In this document: one piece after another, positions 12,285 to 20,620 of the stretch
How positions within the stretch are numbered: position 1 is the first letter of the stretch
Layout of the letters: the number at the start of each line of letters is the position of its first letter
Source: Bradyrhizobium sp. AUGA SZCCT0283
Lineage (GTDB): Bacteria > Pseudomonadota > Alphaproteobacteria > Rhizobiales > Xanthobacteraceae
Length of the DNA stretch: 64,000 nt
Direction: 5' to 3'
NCBI RefSeq assembly: GCF_018130385.1
Contig: NZ_JAFCLU010000007.1
Coordinates: 186,001 to 250,000 of the forward strand
The notes under the pieces: generated by a model
Database searches by the model: none
Seen by the model: only the letters and a program-made list of their open reading frames with translations
What the model was told of the DNA's origin: nothing
Translations under genes and position numbers: made by a program

Positions 12285-13415
12285 ATGCTCGACTGGTCAG
12301 AACCCGCTGCGCCCGTGCGCCAGATGCCGCCTCCGTTGGTGGCGCAAACCACTGTTGCGGCCGATCAAACCGGCCTCGGCGCCATCGACCGACGCGGCGG
12401 CAGGGTGTCCGTGGACGACAAGCGGATGATCAACTGCCGCGCCGACGTCAATCAATTGCTGCCGCTGAAATACAAATGGGCGTGGGAGAAATACCTCGCC
12501 GGCTGCAACAATCACTGGATGCCGACCGAAGTCTCGATGCAGGCCGACATCGCTTTGTGGAAATCGCGTGACGGCCTCACCGAGGATGAACGCCGCGCCA
12601 TCAAGCGCAACCTCGGCTTCTTCGCGGCTTCCGAAAGCCTCGTCGCCAACAACATCGTGCTGGCGATCTATCGCCATCTGACCAATCCGGAGTGTCGGCA
12701 GTATCTGCTGCGGCAGTCCTTCGAGGAGGCCGTGCACACCCATACCTTCCAGTACATCGTCGAGAGTTTGGGATTGGACGAGGGCGAGCTGTTCAACATG
12801 TATCGCGAGGTGCCGTCGATCACCGACAAGGCGGCGTGGGCGCTGAAGCACACCCAGCACCTCGACGATCCCGATTTCAGCACCGGGACACCGGAAGCCG
12901 ACCAGGCATTCCTGCGCGATCTCGTCGCCTTCTACGTCATCTTCGAGGGCATGTGGTTCTATACCGGGTTCGCCCAGATCCTCTCGCTCGGCCGCCGCAA
13001 CAAGATGGTCGGCATCGCCGAGCAGTACCAGTACATCCTGCGCGATGAATCGATTCATCTGAACTTCGGCATCGACGTCATCAACCAGATCAAGATCGAG
13101 AATCCGCATTTGTGGACGAAAGCCTTTCAGGACGAAGTCCGCGCCATGGTGCGCGAGGCGGCCGAACTGGAAGCGGCCTACGGGCGGGACACCATGCCGC
13201 GCGGCTTCCTCGGCCTGAATGCGGCGCTGTGCGAGAGCTACATGCACTTCATCGCCAATCGCCGCTGCGCGCAGCTCGGGCTTCCGCGGGTGTTCGACGA
13301 GACCGAAAATCCGTTCCCGTGGATGTCGGAAGCGATGGACCTGAAGAAGGAGAAGAACTTCTTCGAGACACGGGTGATCGAATATCAGAACGGCGGGGCG
13401 CTGAGTTGGGAGTAG
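12285..13415 (+). CDS. nrdB: Ribonucleoside-diphosphate reductase beta subunit, class Ic signature (Phe in place of radical Tyr)
   Basis: The 376-residue ferritin-like protein shows six metal ligands: Glu118 (FFAASES), Glu148 and His151 (EEAVHTHTF), Glu221 (IFEGMW), Glu255 and His258 (RDESIHLN). The residue four after His151, which is the radical Tyr122 in E. coli, is Phe155. The first ligand is Glu rather than Asp, as in the Chlamydia trachomatis class Ic protein that uses a Mn(IV)/Fe(III) centre. Tyr157 falls where the Chlamydia relay tyrosine Y129 sits. The gene follows nrdA with an AGAAGGA ribosome site before the ATG at 12285. A frame extending back to 12219 overlaps nrdA and is not used. 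Confidence 0.95.
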   Translation: MLDWSEPAAPVRQMPPPLVAQTTVAADQTGLGAIDRRGGRVSVDDKRMINCRADVNQLLPLKYKWAWEKYLAGCNNHWMPTEVSMQADIALWKSRDGLTEDERRAIKRNLGFFAASESLVANNIVLAIYRHLTNPECRQYLLRQSFEEAVHTHTFQYIVESLGLDEGELFNMYREVPSITDKAAWALKHTQHLDDPDFSTGTPEADQAFLRDLVAFYVIFEGMWFYTGFAQILSLGRRNKMVGIAEQYQYILRDESIHLNFGIDVINQIKIENPHLWTKAFQDEVRAMVREAAELEAAYGRDTMPRGFLGLNAALCESYMHFIANRRCAQLGLPRVFDETENPFPWMSEAMDLKKEKNFFETRVIEYQNGGALSWE

Positions 13416-13438
13416 GGGACGGTTTGCACCGGTAGCCC

Positions 13439-13557
13439 GTCGTCCCTGCGAACGCAGGGACCCATACCGCGCGATCTCACGATTTCGCGGTATGGGAGAC
13501 GTCATTCGTAACAAATAAATGCCGGTGGTTATGCGTCCCTGCGTTCGCAGGGACGAC
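13439..13557. repeat. Palindromic repeat element (GGGACGAC family, copy 1)
   Basis: 23-base arms are exact reverse complements: one starts GTCGTCCCTGCGAACG at 13439-13461, and its mate ends CAGGGACGAC at 13535-13557. A nested inner pair (CCCATACCGCG and CGCGGTATGGG) lies at 13461-13495. The element sits just after nrdB and resembles those at 20446-20602 and 62450-62593. Confidence 0.85.
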
Positions 13558-13668
13558 AGAAAATCCCGCCGTTGCCGCGCTAAAACTTAAGATTTCCTCA
13601 ATTCAGTCAGGCCTATTGCTTTAAGGGTGTGCGCTTTCGGACAGGGCGCGCCCAGGCAAGGACCGCGC

Positions 13669-14892
13669 ATGACCGCCTCTCTTTCCACCATCAGGCCCGC
13701 ACCGGAGCAAACCGCGATTCCCGCGTGGCTCGTCAGGGCCTGCCTGGTGCTGGCGATTGCGAACGTGACCCTTTGCGGGGTGGCGTATTTCTCACACTGG
13801 TGGGTTTACGATCCGAACGGCCGCGGCATCCCGACCGATTTCATCAACGTCTGGGCGGCCGGCCGCCTGGTGCTCGACGGCCTCCCGGCACAGGCCTATG
13901 ACTGGGACATCCAGAAGCAGGTCGAGGTCGCAAAGCTCGGGCAGGATTTCGTCGGCTATTTTGCCTGGCACTATCCGCCGCCATTCCTGTTCGTCGCATC
14001 CTTGCTGGCGCAGCTTCCCTATCAGGTCGCCTTTATCGGCTGGGTCGTGGTCAGCTTTCTGCTCTTTCAGGTCGCGATGCGCGCGATCGTCGGCCACCCC
14101 TTCGGCTATCTGCTCGCGCTCGCCATTCCGATGGCGTTCATCAATGCGCTGGTCGGGCAGAACGGATTCCTCACCGCGGCGCTGATCGGCGGTGCGCTCT
14201 ATCTGATTCCGGTACGGCCGGTACTGGCAGGCATCTGCCTCGGGCTTTTGACGTACAAGCCGCAATACGGGCTGCTGTTTCCGATCGCGCTGATCGCAGC
14301 CGGGCATTGGCGCGTGTTCATCAGCGCTGCCGTAACGGCGGTCGCGCTGGCCACCGCTTCCTGGCTCGCCTTCGGCACCGAGAGCTGGCTGGCGTTCTTC
14401 CACTGGATGCCGAAATTCTCGCAGGCGTTCCTGACCGAGGGCAAGGCTCCATGGTGGAAGATGCAAAGCATCTTCTCGCTGGTGCGTTATTTCGGCGGCA
14501 GCGAGCCGCTTGGCTGGGCATTCCAGTGGGTCCTCACTGCCTCGGTGGCCGTGGTGCTGGCGCTGATGTGGCGAAGCCGCGTGCCCTACACGCTGAAGGC
14601 CGCAGCGCTCGCCGCCGCTGCGCTGCTGACCACGCCCTATCTGTTCATGTACGACATGATGGTGCTGGCGATCCCGATCGCCTTTCTGGTCCGCATCGGA
14701 TTGAAGACCGGTTTTCGCAGCTACGAGCTTCCGGTGCTCGGCGCCGTCGTCGCCCTCATCGGCTGCTACATGTTCACCGGCATTCCGACCGGCCTTGGCG
14801 CCACGCTGGTGGTGTCCGCGCTGATCCTGCGCCGCGCCGGATCGTGGTGGCGGCCTGAGCCGGCGCCAAAACTCGTCGCGGCAGGGGCGTAA
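13669..14892 (+). CDS. GT87/DUF2029-like polytopic membrane glycosyltransferase
   Basis: The product of 407 residues is strongly hydrophobic with about nine to ten membrane segments. The first loop after helix 1 contains a polar stretch with GIPTDFINVWAAGRLVLDG and later FAWHYPPPFLF, which is the usual look of DUF2029/GT87 polyprenyl-phosphate-sugar-dependent transferases (conserved acidic residues in the first periplasmic loop, then HYPP). A lipid-linked sugar acceptor reaction is known for mycobacterial relatives; the substrate here is unknown. The start chosen is the ATG at 13669, not the upstream in-frame ATG at 13627. It stands alone between nrdB and the convergent esterase-like gene. 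Confidence 0.75.
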   Translation: MTASLSTIRPAPEQTAIPAWLVRACLVLAIANVTLCGVAYFSHWWVYDPNGRGIPTDFINVWAAGRLVLDGLPAQAYDWDIQKQVEVAKLGQDFVGYFAWHYPPPFLFVASLLAQLPYQVAFIGWVVVSFLLFQVAMRAIVGHPFGYLLALAIPMAFINALVGQNGFLTAALIGGALYLIPVRPVLAGICLGLLTYKPQYGLLFPIALIAAGHWRVFISAAVTAVALATASWLAFGTESWLAFFHWMPKFSQAFLTEGKAPWWKMQSIFSLVRYFGGSEPLGWAFQWVLTASVAVVLALMWRSRVPYTLKAAALAAAALLTTPYLFMYDMMVLAIPIAFLVRIGLKTGFRSYELPVLGAVVALIGCYMFTGIPTGLGATLVVSALILRRAGSWWRPEPAPKLVAAGA

Positions 14893-14904
14893 AGTCAGCG
14901 GTCG

Positions 14905-15717
14905 CTATTTGATGAACGCCGCCCATAATGCGGCATTGGCGAGCGTGCCGGCCTCGTTCATGTGGCAGCCGTCAGAACTGCGGCCTTCATTTCCGATCGT
15001 GTCGGTGTCGGGCCCCGGGCGGATGTCCAGAGCTTCGTCGACCGCAGATAATTGGCCGGCACGTACCGCCGCGGTGTTGTACGGCGCGATGTAGTCGCAT
15101 TTTGCGCTACGTGACAGATAGAAGGGCGCATCGAAACCGGCCGCGCGAAATCGCTTCACCAACTGATGCAACAGCGAAGCATATTCTTCGGCAGTCGTCG
15201 TCGATACCGCATCCGTTTCTCCCTGCTGGAACAGAATATGCGTCGGCGTCAGCCCTGCGGCCTTCAGCTTTGCGATGCCGTTGGTGATCAACTCGGCGCC
15301 TTCGTTGCTCAGAAAGGCGAGCGGTGCCCCGCCCTTGGCAAGGGGTACAAAAATCACGCGGTCATAGCGTCCGGCCTGGATCAGGATGTCGCCGAGGCGC
15401 GTTGCAAAGCTCCCGCCCATGCCGTCGGTACCCAGCAAGGGATCGGCCGCTGCAAAGCATTTGCCGCTTGCGGGATCGAAATTGTCGACGGCTTCACGTG
15501 CCGTATGTCGGACGCTTCCGTAGTTGGCCGCGTTGCTCTGGCCGTGCACGACGATGATGGCCGTCTTGCCGGATACGGGGCCGCACGGCCGTTCGACGCG
15601 CGCCGGCGGTGGCGGAAGCCCAGTTAGGTCGGTCGGGCGGCCGCCCGGCGTCAGCAGCCTGCCGGCAATCGTGCCGATCAGCAGGCCACCAATCAGGAAC
15701 GCGACAAGGCGTAACAA
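14905..15717 (-). CDS. Membrane-anchored SGNH / sialate-O-acetylesterase-like hydrolase (TTG start)
   Basis: The frame predicts 270 residues if the TTG at 15717 is used. That start has AGGGAG about 8 bases upstream, and an N-terminal helix (LLRLVAFLIGGLLIGTIAG) follows, while longer versions add a charged, unlikely leader. The catalytic block is HGQSNAANYG (Ser61), then LFQQGETDA and the C-terminal DGCHMNEAGT with the Asp/His pair, as in the SASA/DUF303 esterase family. It probably removes acetyl groups from an envelope polysaccharide. A glycosyltransferase-like gene is convergent next door, which may be related, but the substrate cannot be read from the sequence. Confidence 0.75.
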   Translation of the reverse strand: MLRLVAFLIGGLLIGTIAGRLLTPGGRPTDLTGLPPPPARVERPCGPVSGKTAIIVVHGQSNAANYGSVRHTAREAVDNFDPASGKCFAAADPLLGTDGMGGSFATRLGDILIQAGRYDRVIFVPLAKGGAPLAFLSNEGAELITNGIAKLKAAGLTPTHILFQQGETDAVSTTTAEEYASLLHQLVKRFRAAGFDAPFYLSRSAKCDYIAPYNTAAVRAGQLSAVDEALDIRPGPDTDTIGNEGRSSDGCHMNEAGTLANAALWAAFIK

Positions 15718-15937
15718 TGAAAATTTCTCCCTGGATCGCTCAGCTTCGTCGCGGGCGCACACGGCTCGGCCGCCTAGAGGGCGCTCACCGATTCGGGCTG
15801 AGCGCGACCTGGAGCGCGAGGGAGGTGATCTGAGGCTGCCCAATTCGGTGCATGCTAACCGGGCAGCGTTGAGAGGCTGTTAATGGTTGGAAAGCCCCGC
15901 CGGCAAATCCCGCTACAAAACCGTCTTGTCATTTGGC

Positions 15938-15953
15938 GTGAATAGTTGTTCAC
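15938..15953. promoter_or_regulatory. Inverted repeat, possible TetR operator
   Basis: GTGAA, six bases, TTCAC lies in the divergent region between the esterase-like gene and the TetR gene at 16057. A second pair, AGCGAT and ATCGCT, lies at about 15962-15982. Position favours an autoregulatory operator, but there is no direct proof. Confidence 0.4.
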
Positions 15954-16056
15954 TTCTTCAAAGCGATGAGTGTGCTTATCGCTCAAGACATTGAAGGTGT
16001 GCGCGTTCTGGCAGGCTCCACGGGGCTCAAGGGCGCGCCGGGGACGGAAACGCGCC

Positions 16057-16731
16057 ATGGTCTATCGGCGAACCCATCAGGTCGTAAAGCGGCTGGCGGC
16101 GCGGCGTAGCGCCATCCTGACGGCGGCGCGGGACGCTGCGGCCGAGGGCGGCATGGCGGCGGTGCAGATCGCCCCGGTTGCGGTCCGCGCCAATGTCGCG
16201 GCCGGCACCGTCTACCGCTACTTCCCGTCCAAGGCCGAGCTGATTTCCGAACTGATCGCCGAGGTCTCGCGCGACGAACTGGCGGCGATCCGCCGCGCAG
16301 CGGATGCCGCTCCGGGGCCGTCCTCGGCGCTCGCCGCCGCCGTCACCACGGTCGCCGTGCATGTGCTGTCGCAGCGCAAGCTCGCCTGGGGCATTCTGGC
16401 CGAACCTGTCGATGTCGACGTCTCGGTGTCGCGGCTCGCCAGCCGCCGCGAAATTTCCGGCGAGATTGCTGCCAGAATCGACGCCGCGGTGCGCGCCGGC
16501 CATCTGCCCGCGCAGGATACGGCGCTTGCCGCCACCGCGCTGCTCGGCGCGCTGCATGAATCGCTGGTCGGTCCGCTGGCGCCCGAGAATCTGGATGATC
16601 CCGCGAAGCTGCGCGACGCCGTGCAAACCGTCACACTATTGGCGTTGCGCGCCGTCGGTGTGATGGATGCCCGCGCCCGCGGCCTCGTGGTGCAGGCGGT
16701 GTTGCCGGCGAAGGCGCTGGTCGGCGCGTAG
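16057..16731 (+). CDS. TetR/AcrR-family transcriptional regulator
   Basis: The 224-residue protein has the TetR N-terminal DNA-binding domain (residues about 12-60), with the helix-turn-helix ending in AAGTVYRYFPSKAELISELI. The C-terminal ligand domain is Ala-rich and unassigned. It is transcribed in the same direction as the OsmC gene, 91 bases upstream of it, and divergently from the esterase-like gene. Possible targets are either neighbour. Its effector is unknown. Confidence 0.88.
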   Translation: MVYRRTHQVVKRLAARRSAILTAARDAAAEGGMAAVQIAPVAVRANVAAGTVYRYFPSKAELISELIAEVSRDELAAIRRAADAAPGPSSALAAAVTTVAVHVLSQRKLAWGILAEPVDVDVSVSRLASRREISGEIAARIDAAVRAGHLPAQDTALAATALLGALHESLVGPLAPENLDDPAKLRDAVQTVTLLALRAVGVMDARARGLVVQAVLPAKALVGA

Positions 16732-16822
16732 AAACTTCGCTTCCGTTTGCGCCACGCCTTTGTCGCAACCATTTGCCACGCTGCGGCTTATCGACGGGTT
16801 CAACCGTGATCAGGAGCATGCG

Positions 16823-17248
16823 ATGACGACGACATCAGGATCCGCCAAATGGCAGGGCGGCATCAAGGACGGCAAGGGCGCGATCTCGACCAAGAGCGGC
16901 GCGCTGAACGATTATCCTTACGGCTTCGCCAGCCGCTTTGAGGGTAAGCCCGGCTCCAATCCGGAAGAATTGATCGGCGCCGCCCACGCCGCCTGCTTCA
17001 CCATGGCGCTGTCGCTGATCTTGGGAGAAGCCAAGCTCACCGCCGAGCATATGGAAACCAAGGCCGACGTCACGCTGGAAAAGCAGGGCGATGGTTTTGC
17101 CATCACCTCGGTTCATCTAACGCTGAACGCGAAGATCCCGGGCGCGGACAAGGCGACGTTCGAGGAACTGGCGGGCAAGGCCAAGGCCGGTTGTCCGGTG
17201 TCGAAACTTCTGAATACGAAGATCACGCTGGACGCGACGTTGCAGTAA
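16823..17248 (+). CDS. osmC: OsmC/Ohr-family peroxide-reducing protein
   Basis: The 141-residue protein is a standard-length OsmC-family thiol peroxidase that reduces organic hydroperoxides in the cytosol. The two redox cysteines are visible: Cys58 in AAHAACFTMALS and Cys124 in KAGCPVSKLL. The start is the ATG at 16823 with AGGAG upstream. It may form a unit with the upstream TetR gene (91-base gap), which would suggest a stress-responsive pair, but no operator was proved. Confidence 0.92.
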   Translation: MTTTSGSAKWQGGIKDGKGAISTKSGALNDYPYGFASRFEGKPGSNPEELIGAAHAACFTMALSLILGEAKLTAEHMETKADVTLEKQGDGFAITSVHLTLNAKIPGADKATFEELAGKAKAGCPVSKLLNTKITLDATLQ

Positions 17249-17261
17249 TTCTGCGGGTAGT

Positions 17262-17350
17262 TCTTCCCTGTCATTCCGGGGCGGCGCGAAGCGACGAACC
17301 CGGAATCTCGAGATTCCGGGTTCGATGCTGCGCATCGCCCCGGAATGACG
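17262..17350. repeat. Palindromic repeat between convergent osmC and pyk
   Basis: The arms CCTGTCATTCCGGGGCG and CGCCCCGGAATGACG flank an inner palindrome CCGGAATCTCGAGATTCCGG (17299-17320 approximately). It fills the whole gap between two convergent genes, where it may serve as a bidirectional terminator. Confidence 0.75.
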
Positions 17351-17359
17351 TGGTATTCC

Positions 17360-18796
17360 TCACTTCTTCGCCCCGCCCTCCGGCTCGACATTGGCGATGC
17401 GCACCATGTTGGTGGTGCCGGGGATGCCGAGCGGCACGCCGGCGACGATGATCACGCGCTGGCCGGCCTTGGCAAAACCGTCGCGGAACGCAATCGAGCC
17501 GGCGCGGTCGACCATGTCGTCCTGGTCGTGGGCATCTTCGGCCACCACACAATGCACGCCCCACACGACGGACAATTTACGGCCCGTCGCAAGGTTCGGC
17601 GTGATCGCCACCACCGGCGGCTTCGGCCGTTCGCGCGCGACGCGGATGGCCGTCGAGCCCGACGAGGTCCAGCAGATGATAGCCGACAATTCCAGTGTCT
17701 CGGCGATCTGACGTGCCGCGTCGGCGATGGCGTCGCCGACCGTATTCTCCGGTTCGGGCCGCTGCGCCGTCAGCACCGAGCGATAGATCGGGTCGCGCTC
17801 CACTTCCTCGCCGATGCGGTTCATGGTCGAGACCGCCTCGACCGGGAATTTGCCGGCGGCCGATTCGGCTGACAGCATGATGGCGTCGGCGCCTTCGTAG
17901 ACGGCGGTCGCGACGTCCGAGACTTCGGCGCGCGTCGGCACCGGCGCCTGGATCATCGATTCCAGCATCTGCGTTGCGATCACCACCGGCTTGCCGGCGC
18001 GACGCGCCATCCGCGTCATTTGTTTCTGCAGGCTCGGCACCCGCTCCAGCGGCAGTTCGACGCCGAGATCGCCGCGCGCCACCATCAGCGCGTCGGAGGC
18101 GTCGATGATCTCGCCGAGCCGGTCGATCGCCTGCGGCTTTTCGATCTTGGCCATCACGGCGGCGCGGCCGCGGATCATCCGCTTGGCTTCGTTGACGTCC
18201 TCGGCGCGCTGCACGAAGGAGAGCGCGATCCAGTCGACCCCGGTCACCAGCGCTGCTTCGAGATCGGCGCGGTCCTTCGGCGTCATCGCCGACACCGGCA
18301 GGTCGGTATCGGGCAGGCTCACACCCTTGCGATCAGACATCTTGCCGCCGATCACCACCCGCGTCACCGCGCGTTCGGGCGAGGTTTCCTCGGCGATCAG
18401 GCGCACCTTGCCGTCGTCGAGCAGCAGCGCATGGCCCGGCCGCAGGGCTGCGAGGATTTCAGGATGCGGCAGCTGCACGCGGCTGTTGTCGCCCGGGGTC
18501 TTGTCGGAATCGAGCACAAAGCTCTGGCCGTTCTTGAGTTGCGTCGAACCGTCGGCGAAAGCGCCGAGCCGCAGCTTCGGCCCCTGCAGGTCGACCAGGA
18601 TGCCGATCGGCCGGCCATAGCTCGACTCGACATTGCGGATGGTCGAGACCAGCTCGCGCATCTTGTCGTGCGGCGTGTGGCTCATATTGATCCGGAACAC
18701 GTCCGCGCCGGCCTCGAACAGCTTCCGGATCATCGCGCTGTCTGACGATGCCGGGCCGAGGGTGGCGAGGATCTTGATGCGACGGAGCCGTCTCAT
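17360..18796 (-). CDS. pyk: Pyruvate kinase
   Basis: The 478-residue enzyme converts phosphoenolpyruvate and ADP to pyruvate and ATP. It begins MRRLRRIKILATLGPAS, has RINMSHTPHDK, IEKPQAIDRLGEI (catalytic Lys and Glu), MVARGDLGVELP and MLSAESAAGKFPVEAV, and a full C-terminal domain. The start is the ATG at 18796, which overlaps the TGA stop of the DUF1036 gene (ATGA). Frames that extend further upstream run through that gene and are rejected. Overlap implies that the two genes are co-transcribed and probably translationally coupled. Confidence 0.96.
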   Translation of the reverse strand: MRRLRRIKILATLGPASSDSAMIRKLFEAGADVFRINMSHTPHDKMRELVSTIRNVESSYGRPIGILVDLQGPKLRLGAFADGSTQLKNGQSFVLDSDKTPGDNSRVQLPHPEILAALRPGHALLLDDGKVRLIAEETSPERAVTRVVIGGKMSDRKGVSLPDTDLPVSAMTPKDRADLEAALVTGVDWIALSFVQRAEDVNEAKRMIRGRAAVMAKIEKPQAIDRLGEIIDASDALMVARGDLGVELPLERVPSLQKQMTRMARRAGKPVVIATQMLESMIQAPVPTRAEVSDVATAVYEGADAIMLSAESAAGKFPVEAVSTMNRIGEEVERDPIYRSVLTAQRPEPENTVGDAIADAARQIAETLELSAIICWTSSGSTAIRVARERPKPPVVAITPNLATGRKLSVVWGVHCVVAEDAHDQDDMVDRAGSIAFRDGFAKAGQRVIIVAGVPLGIPGTTNMVRIANVEPEGGAKK

Positions 18797-19374
18797 TGCC
18801 TGGGCGCCGGGGCTGGTGGCAGACCCGGTCCGCTTGGCGGATTGGATAGGCCGGGAACCCCGCCGGGGCCGCCCGGTCCCATTGTCCCCGGAATTCCCGG
18901 CACGCGCTGCGCGGGTTGCTCGTTGGCTTCGGTCAGTTGCACGGTCCACGCTCGCTGTTCGCCTGTGTCGACCTCGAAGAACCCGGTGCGATCGTAGCCG
19001 CGCGCCAGGCAATTCTCGGTGCCCTTGATGGTGAATTCCTTGTCACGCGAACACATGAAGGCCTGTCCCGACCATTCGCCGCCGCGGTCATAGTCGAGCG
19101 CATAGATGTAATAGTAACGGGCGACAAGGGTTCCGCGCAGCAGCGTCTCGCAGCTCCGCGATGACACATTCCACCAGCCTTCGGTGGTCCAGCCCTCGGC
19201 GTCCTTGTAGCCCAGCGCAATGCCGACCCGGCTGGAAGTGTTGTTGCAAAGCCGGAAATCGGCCGCCGCCGGACTGCTCCACAGGCAAGTCGCCGCCAAC
19301 GCGAGCATCGGCATCAGGCCGGTGGTCATGCGTGCGGAGAGGGGGGCCAAGCGGCGAGAATCTTTTGCGGTCAT
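18793..19374 (-). CDS. Exported DUF1036 protein, overlapping pyruvate kinase
   Basis: The 193-residue protein has a signal peptide (hydrophobic LMPMLALAATCLWSSPAAA, cleavage likely after AAA near residue 38). The DUF1036 domain follows, with the typical FRLCNNTSSRVGIALGYKDA, WWNVSSRSCETLL and YYYIYALDYDRGGEW motifs and several cysteines. The tail is Gly/Pro-rich. The function of DUF1036 is not established. It is predicted to be periplasmic, yet its stop overlaps the start of pyk, so a cytosolic glycolytic enzyme is coupled to a secreted protein. Confidence 0.88.
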   Translation of the reverse strand: MTAKDSRRLAPLSARMTTGLMPMLALAATCLWSSPAAADFRLCNNTSSRVGIALGYKDAEGWTTEGWWNVSSRSCETLLRGTLVARYYYIYALDYDRGGEWSGQAFMCSRDKEFTIKGTENCLARGYDRTGFFEVDTGEQRAWTVQLTEANEQPAQRVPGIPGTMGPGGPGGVPGLSNPPSGPGLPPAPAPRQ

Positions 19375-19574
19375 GCAGTGAAGCTATATCAAATCATTGA
19401 CGATTTCGCGTGACCCGGCGGGACCTGTCAACGGCCGGGCACGCCTTTCCCGCGCTATGGGAAACCGGGACTCCACGTGCGATACCCACTTTTGCGCGCA
19501 GATGTGGCAAAATCTGTGACAATTCCCACCTGATATCAATATGCTCGGCTCCAGATGACGCAGGACCCAAAGCC

Positions 19575-19877
19575 ATGACGATCGACGACAAAACCAGAAC
19601 GGAACTGGAAGCCGCCGTTTTCCGGCGCCTGGTCAGCCACCTGCGCGCCCGTACCGACGTCCAGAACATCGATTTGATGAATCTGGCCGGCTTCTGCCGC
19701 AACTGCCTGTCCAACTGGATGAAGGAGGAGGCCGACGCCAAGGGTGTCGCCGTCAGCAAGGACGAGAGCCGCGAGGCGGTCTACGGCATGCCCTATGAGG
19801 AGTGGAAGGCGAAACATCAGGGCACGGCCACCCCGGAGCAGTTGGCCGCGATGAAGAAAGTTCACCCCGGGCATTGA
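19575..19877 (+). CDS. DUF1244 small protein
   Basis: The 100-residue protein shows the DUF1244 pattern AAVFRRLVSHLRARTDVQNIDLMNLAGFCRNCLSNW, given here only as the anchor NLAGFCRNCLSNWM with a conserved CxxC (FCRNC), and the later YGMPYEEWKAKH. The family is widespread in proteobacteria with no proven function. The ATG at 19575 is preferred to upstream in-frame starts, which reach into the upstream intergenic region. It is followed by a palindromic repeat. Confidence 0.85.
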   Translation: MTIDDKTRTELEAAVFRRLVSHLRARTDVQNIDLMNLAGFCRNCLSNWMKEEADAKGVAVSKDESREAVYGMPYEEWKAKHQGTATPEQLAAMKKVHPGH

Positions 19878-19894
19878 GGTATTGATGGTTTCGC

Positions 19895-19967
19895 AGCCCG
19901 GATGAGCGCAGCGACATCCGGGACGGTGTCAGCGTTTTTGCCGGATATCGCTGCGCTCATCCGGGCT
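19895..19967. repeat. Long perfect palindromic repeat after the DUF1244 gene
   Basis: The arm beginning AGCCCGGATGAGCGCAGCGA is matched by its reverse complement ending CTCATCCGGGCT at 19967, over about 27 bases per arm with one variant base. The loop contains a T-run. It is another rhizobial-type palindromic element and could terminate transcription. Confidence 0.8.
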
Positions 19968-20080
19968 TGTTTTCAACGGCGGCCTGAACGGCAATATCCG
20001 CATCTCCTGTGGGCGCGCTGTGGATGAGCGCGATGTTTCCTTGACGCAAGGCCCCCCGATCTTGAGGGTCATCCTGCAAA

Positions 20081-20110
20081 AAGCGCCGTGCGGTAACGCG
20101 TACGGCGCTT
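20081..20110. terminator. Hairpin upstream of the gapR-like gene
   Basis: AAGCGCCGT and ACGGCGCTT form a perfect 9-base stem with a 12-base loop. It lies 41 bases before the DUF2312 start. No T-run follows directly, so either a terminator for upstream transcripts or a leader structure is possible. Confidence 0.4.
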
Positions 20111-20151
20111 GATCTTTCAGCATCACCGTCAGTTCCACTCAGGAGTACCCG

Positions 20152-20427
20152 ATGGCCACCACCGCCGCCGCTGCCGTCCAGGACGAGCCCGCGACAAAAT
20201 TCGCCAAAGACCAGCTCAAGGCCATCATCGAGCGCATCGAGCGTCTGGAAGAGGAAAAGAAGACCATCTCCGACGACATCCGCGACGTCTATGCCGAAGC
20301 CAAGGGCAACGGCTTCGACGTTAAGGCGCTGCGCACCATCGTGCGGATGCGCAAGCAGGACGCCAATGAGCGCGCCGAGCAGGAAACCATTTTGGAGACC
20401 TACATGCAGGCGCTGGGGATGCTGTGA
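20152..20427 (+). CDS. gapR: GapR-family nucleoid-associated protein (DUF2312)
   Basis: The 91-residue protein matches DUF2312: an Ala-rich start, then [40 protein letters not shown] and [14 protein letters not shown]. In Caulobacter the same family member GapR is a tetrameric clamp that binds overtwisted AT-rich DNA ahead of replication and transcription forks. The helical, charged composition and length fit. It is followed by a palindromic repeat. The symbol is assigned by family; the role in this organism is inferred. Confidence 0.88.
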   Translation: MATTAAAAVQDEPATKFAKDQLKAIIERIERLEEEKKTISDDIRDVYAEAKGNGFDVKALRTIVRMRKQDANERAEQETILETYMQALGML

Positions 20428-20445
20428 GCGTTTAGGCCGGCGCCA

Positions 20446-20602
20446 TCCTATCATCGTCCCGGCCAAGCGAACGAAGTGAGCGCGAGCCGGACCCATAACC
20501 ACAAATGTTGGTTTTGCGTTGAGCTGTGGGCCACGGCCGGCCCTAACAACGCGCATTTGCGGTTATGGGTCCTCGCGTTCGCGAGGACGACACGAGTTTG
20601 CG
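20446..20602. repeat. Palindromic repeat element (GGGACGAC family, copy 2)
   Basis: The left arm starts CGTCCCGGCC and holds GGACCCATAACC; the right arm holds GGTTATGGGTCC and ends GCGTTCGCGAGGACGAC. It resembles the elements at 13439 and 62450 but with a longer middle. It lies between gapR and the convergent DUF882 gene. Confidence 0.75.
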
Positions 20603-20620
20603 GAAGCCGCGTGAAATGCT

